In this document: positions 30,348-32,771 of the stretch, in pieces
How the letters are laid out: every line of letters begins with the position of its first letter
Position numbering within the stretch: position 1 is the first letter of the stretch
DNA from: Aeromicrobium sp.
GTDB lineage: Bacteria; Actinomycetota; Actinomycetes; Propionibacteriales; Nocardioidaceae
Direction of reading: 5' to 3'
Assembly (NCBI GenBank): GCA_025964895.1
Contig: JAOPXY010000188.1
Location: 1 to 32,771, forward strand
Length of the DNA: 32,771 bases
Translations under genes and position numbers: made by a program
The notes under the pieces: model-generated
The model's input: only the letters and a program-made list of their open reading frames with translations
Databases searched by the model: none
What the model was told of the DNA's origin: nothing

Positions 30348-30554
30348 TCAGTCCCAGTCGATCCGCTGCGTGCTGACGGTGCCTTCGGTTGTCGCCGGGG
30401 CGGAGTCCCAGTCGATCGCGACGGGCTTGATCTTCTTGACCTTGACGACCTTGACGACCTTGACGGCGCTGTCCGACGTCGCGGCGGACGCGGCAGGCGC
30501 GACTCCGACGACGGTCAGGGTCGACACGAACACTGCAACAACGAGACGCTTCAT
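30348..30554 (-). CDS. Small secreted protein with IDWD motifs (68 aa)
   Basis: Signal peptide MKRLVVAVFVSTLTVVGV then APAASA, with cleavage likely after ASA. The mature part is about 44 residues: a Lys/Val repeat (KVVKVVKVKKIK), then AIDWD, a short Ser/Thr linker and a closing RIDWD. The Lys/Val repeat comes from tandem 9-nt DNA units. No family recognised. AGAAGG lies 9 nt before the ATG at 30554. The 120-bp region before it, up to the DUF2550 stop, holds no clear promoter; TTGACG at a 17-nt spacing from AGACAA is the best candidate. Confidence 0.6.
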   Translation of the reverse strand: MKRLVVAVFVSTLTVVGVAPAASAATSDSAVKVVKVVKVKKIKPVAIDWDSAPATTEGTVSTQRIDWD

Positions 30555-30674
30555 AGCGGTCAACCTTCTGAGTTCCAGGGGATGGGCCGCTGCTGGACCC
30601 AGAACGTCAACTGATTGTCTCCCGCCGTCCATCACGTCGTCAACCGATTCGGGACAACCCACGCCGCGACGCGC

Positions 30675-31133
30675 TCAGAGGACGTTGTTGACCCGTTGGC
30701 CCGGCGGCGAGGACTCCAGCCACGACAGCAGCCCGGTCAGCGCGTTGGGGCTCATCGCGAACTGACGCACACCCGACGCGTTCTCGGTGCCGACGATCAG
30801 GTGGCCAGCGTGGATCGCGTGCACCTCGTGCCCGATCGGCTCGCGCCGTCCGTCGATGCGCACGTCGCCGCGGGTGAACTGGTACCGCGGACGCCACGAC
30901 AGGGAGAACGTCCGGAACCAGGCGAGCTCGGTGTCGCCGTAGACCGCGAGGCCGTGCATCCAGCCCTTGACCTGCGGCTCGGTGCCGCGGGTGACGCTCA
31001 TGTCGAACGCCCCGCCGGAGCGGGCGAGCAGCCGCCGGCGGACCAGGAGGCCCGCCAGCAGCAGCACCAGGATGATGACGATCAACAGCAGGGAGTCGAC
31101 CAACCACCACCACAGCGGCATGTCGAGCTCCAC
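30675..31133 (-). CDS. DUF2550 family membrane protein
   Basis: 152 residues. One N-terminal membrane span (WWLVDSLLLIVIILVLLLAGLLV), basic residues, then a compact beta-rich cytoplasmic domain (GWMHGLAVYGDTELAWFRTF ... WRPRYQFTR, abbreviated) typical of DUF2550. This gene sits just after atpC in many actinobacteria. GTG 31133 or ATG 31121 may be the start; it follows the atpC stop by 5 bp, so it is the last gene of the ATP synthase operon seen here. Function unknown. Confidence 0.88.
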   Translation of the reverse strand: MELDMPLWWWLVDSLLLIVIILVLLLAGLLVRRRLLARSGGAFDMSVTRGTEPQVKGWMHGLAVYGDTELAWFRTFSLSWRPRYQFTRGDVRIDGRREPIGHEVHAIHAGHLIVGTENASGVRQFAMSPNALTGLLSWLESSPPGQRVNNVL

Positions 31134-31138
31134 TCGGG

Positions 31139-31515
31139 TCAGGACGTCTTGTCGACGAGGCGAAGCTTCGCCTCAGCGCGACGCACCGCGTCGGCGTCAT
31201 CGTCCGCACGGGCGGTGTCGAGCTGCGCCTTGACCGCCGCGGCGTCGATCTCCGAGGCGAGGAACGCATCCTCGCTCAGGATCGACACGTGGTTGTCGGC
31301 GACCGACAAGAAGCCCTCCTCGACCGCGGCGCGCACCACATCGCCCTCGAGCGGCGTGATCTCCACGACGCCGGGGACGAGCAGTGACAACAGCGGTGCG
31401 TGGCCGGACAGGACGCCCAGGTCGCCCGCGACGGTGCGGGCCATCACCTGGCTGGCCTGGCCCGACCACACGACGCGGTCGGCGGCCACGAGCTCGATCT
31501 GCAATGCGTCGGCCA

Positions 31516-31516
<1 letters not shown>
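31139..31516 (-). CDS. atpC: F0F1 ATP synthase subunit epsilon
   Basis: 125 residues. Part of the F1 central stalk; couples rotation to catalysis and inhibits ATP hydrolysis. The N-terminal beta-sandwich has LQIELVAADRVVWSGQ, GDLGVLSGHAPLLSLL and VEEGFLSVADNHVSIL; the C-terminal helical hairpin follows (SEIDAAAVKAQLDTAR). The ATG at 31516 overlaps the atpD stop by one base (TGATG), so they are coupled. Confidence 0.95.

Positions 31517-32771
<1,255 letters not shown>

Overview
The window is ordinary high-GC actinobacterial chromosome: dense, short intergenic gaps, G/C-rich third codon positions, frequent GTG starts, many 4-bp stop/start overlaps, and at least seven promoters of the leaderless type (TANNNT 6-7 nt before the start codon). 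The gene set (NucS, F-ATPase followed by a DUF2550 gene, Ccr/Ecm, class F sortase, DivIVA-like coiled coil) fits Nocardioidaceae/Propionibacteriales; an Aeromicrobium- or Nocardioides-like organism is my best inference. I see no rRNA, tRNA, CRISPR array, insertion sequence or prophage.

Layout. 1-3.3 kb (minus): glycogen/maltodextrin genes malQ and a truncated glgX, preceded by a small probable gene. 3.3-7.4 kb (minus): an ArsR-type regulator, MFS exporter and enoyl-CoA hydratase in overlapping order, then a baeRF2 (Rv2629-like) protein coupled to a DUF8129 protein. 7.5-9.6 kb (plus): a secreted HtrA-like protease and a GNAT-like/NUDIX fusion, followed by a large inverted repeat. 9.7-16.0 kb (minus): thiolase and meaB, a small membrane protein plus bacterial PH protein, a cysteine-free thioredoxin-TPR protein, a frameshifted glyoxalase, and a two-gene envelope pair (acidic-repeat membrane protein and lipoprotein). 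16.1-21.8 kb: methylmalonyl-CoA epimerase, a DUF4397 surface protein with its own class F sortase, crotonyl-CoA carboxylase/reductase and a DivIVA-like protein. 21.8-26.5 kb: alpha/beta hydrolase, two small genes, 3-hydroxybutyryl-CoA dehydrogenase, lipoprotein and nucS, a lipid-anchored SSI-type inhibitor, ferritin. 26.5-32.8 kb: Lys-rich small protein, isocitrate lyase/PEP mutase-family enzyme, ethylmalonyl-CoA mutase diverging from a cob(I)alamin adenosyltransferase, small secreted protein, DUF2550, atpC and the 3' part of atpD.

How it works together. The scattered acyl-CoA genes make up much of the first half of the ethylmalonyl-CoA pathway: thiolase, 3-hydroxybutyryl-CoA dehydrogenase, crotonase, Ccr, epimerase, Ecm, with MeaB (mutase chaperone) and ATR (adenosylcobalamin supply). 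Methylsuccinyl-CoA dehydrogenase, mesaconyl-CoA hydratase and the lyase are not in the window. Three of the promoters involved (thiolase/epimerase, ccr, ecm/ATR) carry the same GTTAC-N6-GTAAC-like element, and in all three the right half-site overlaps the probable -10 hexamer. This points to an acyl-CoA/C2-assimilation regulon under a common repressor, which I consider the most interesting signal here.
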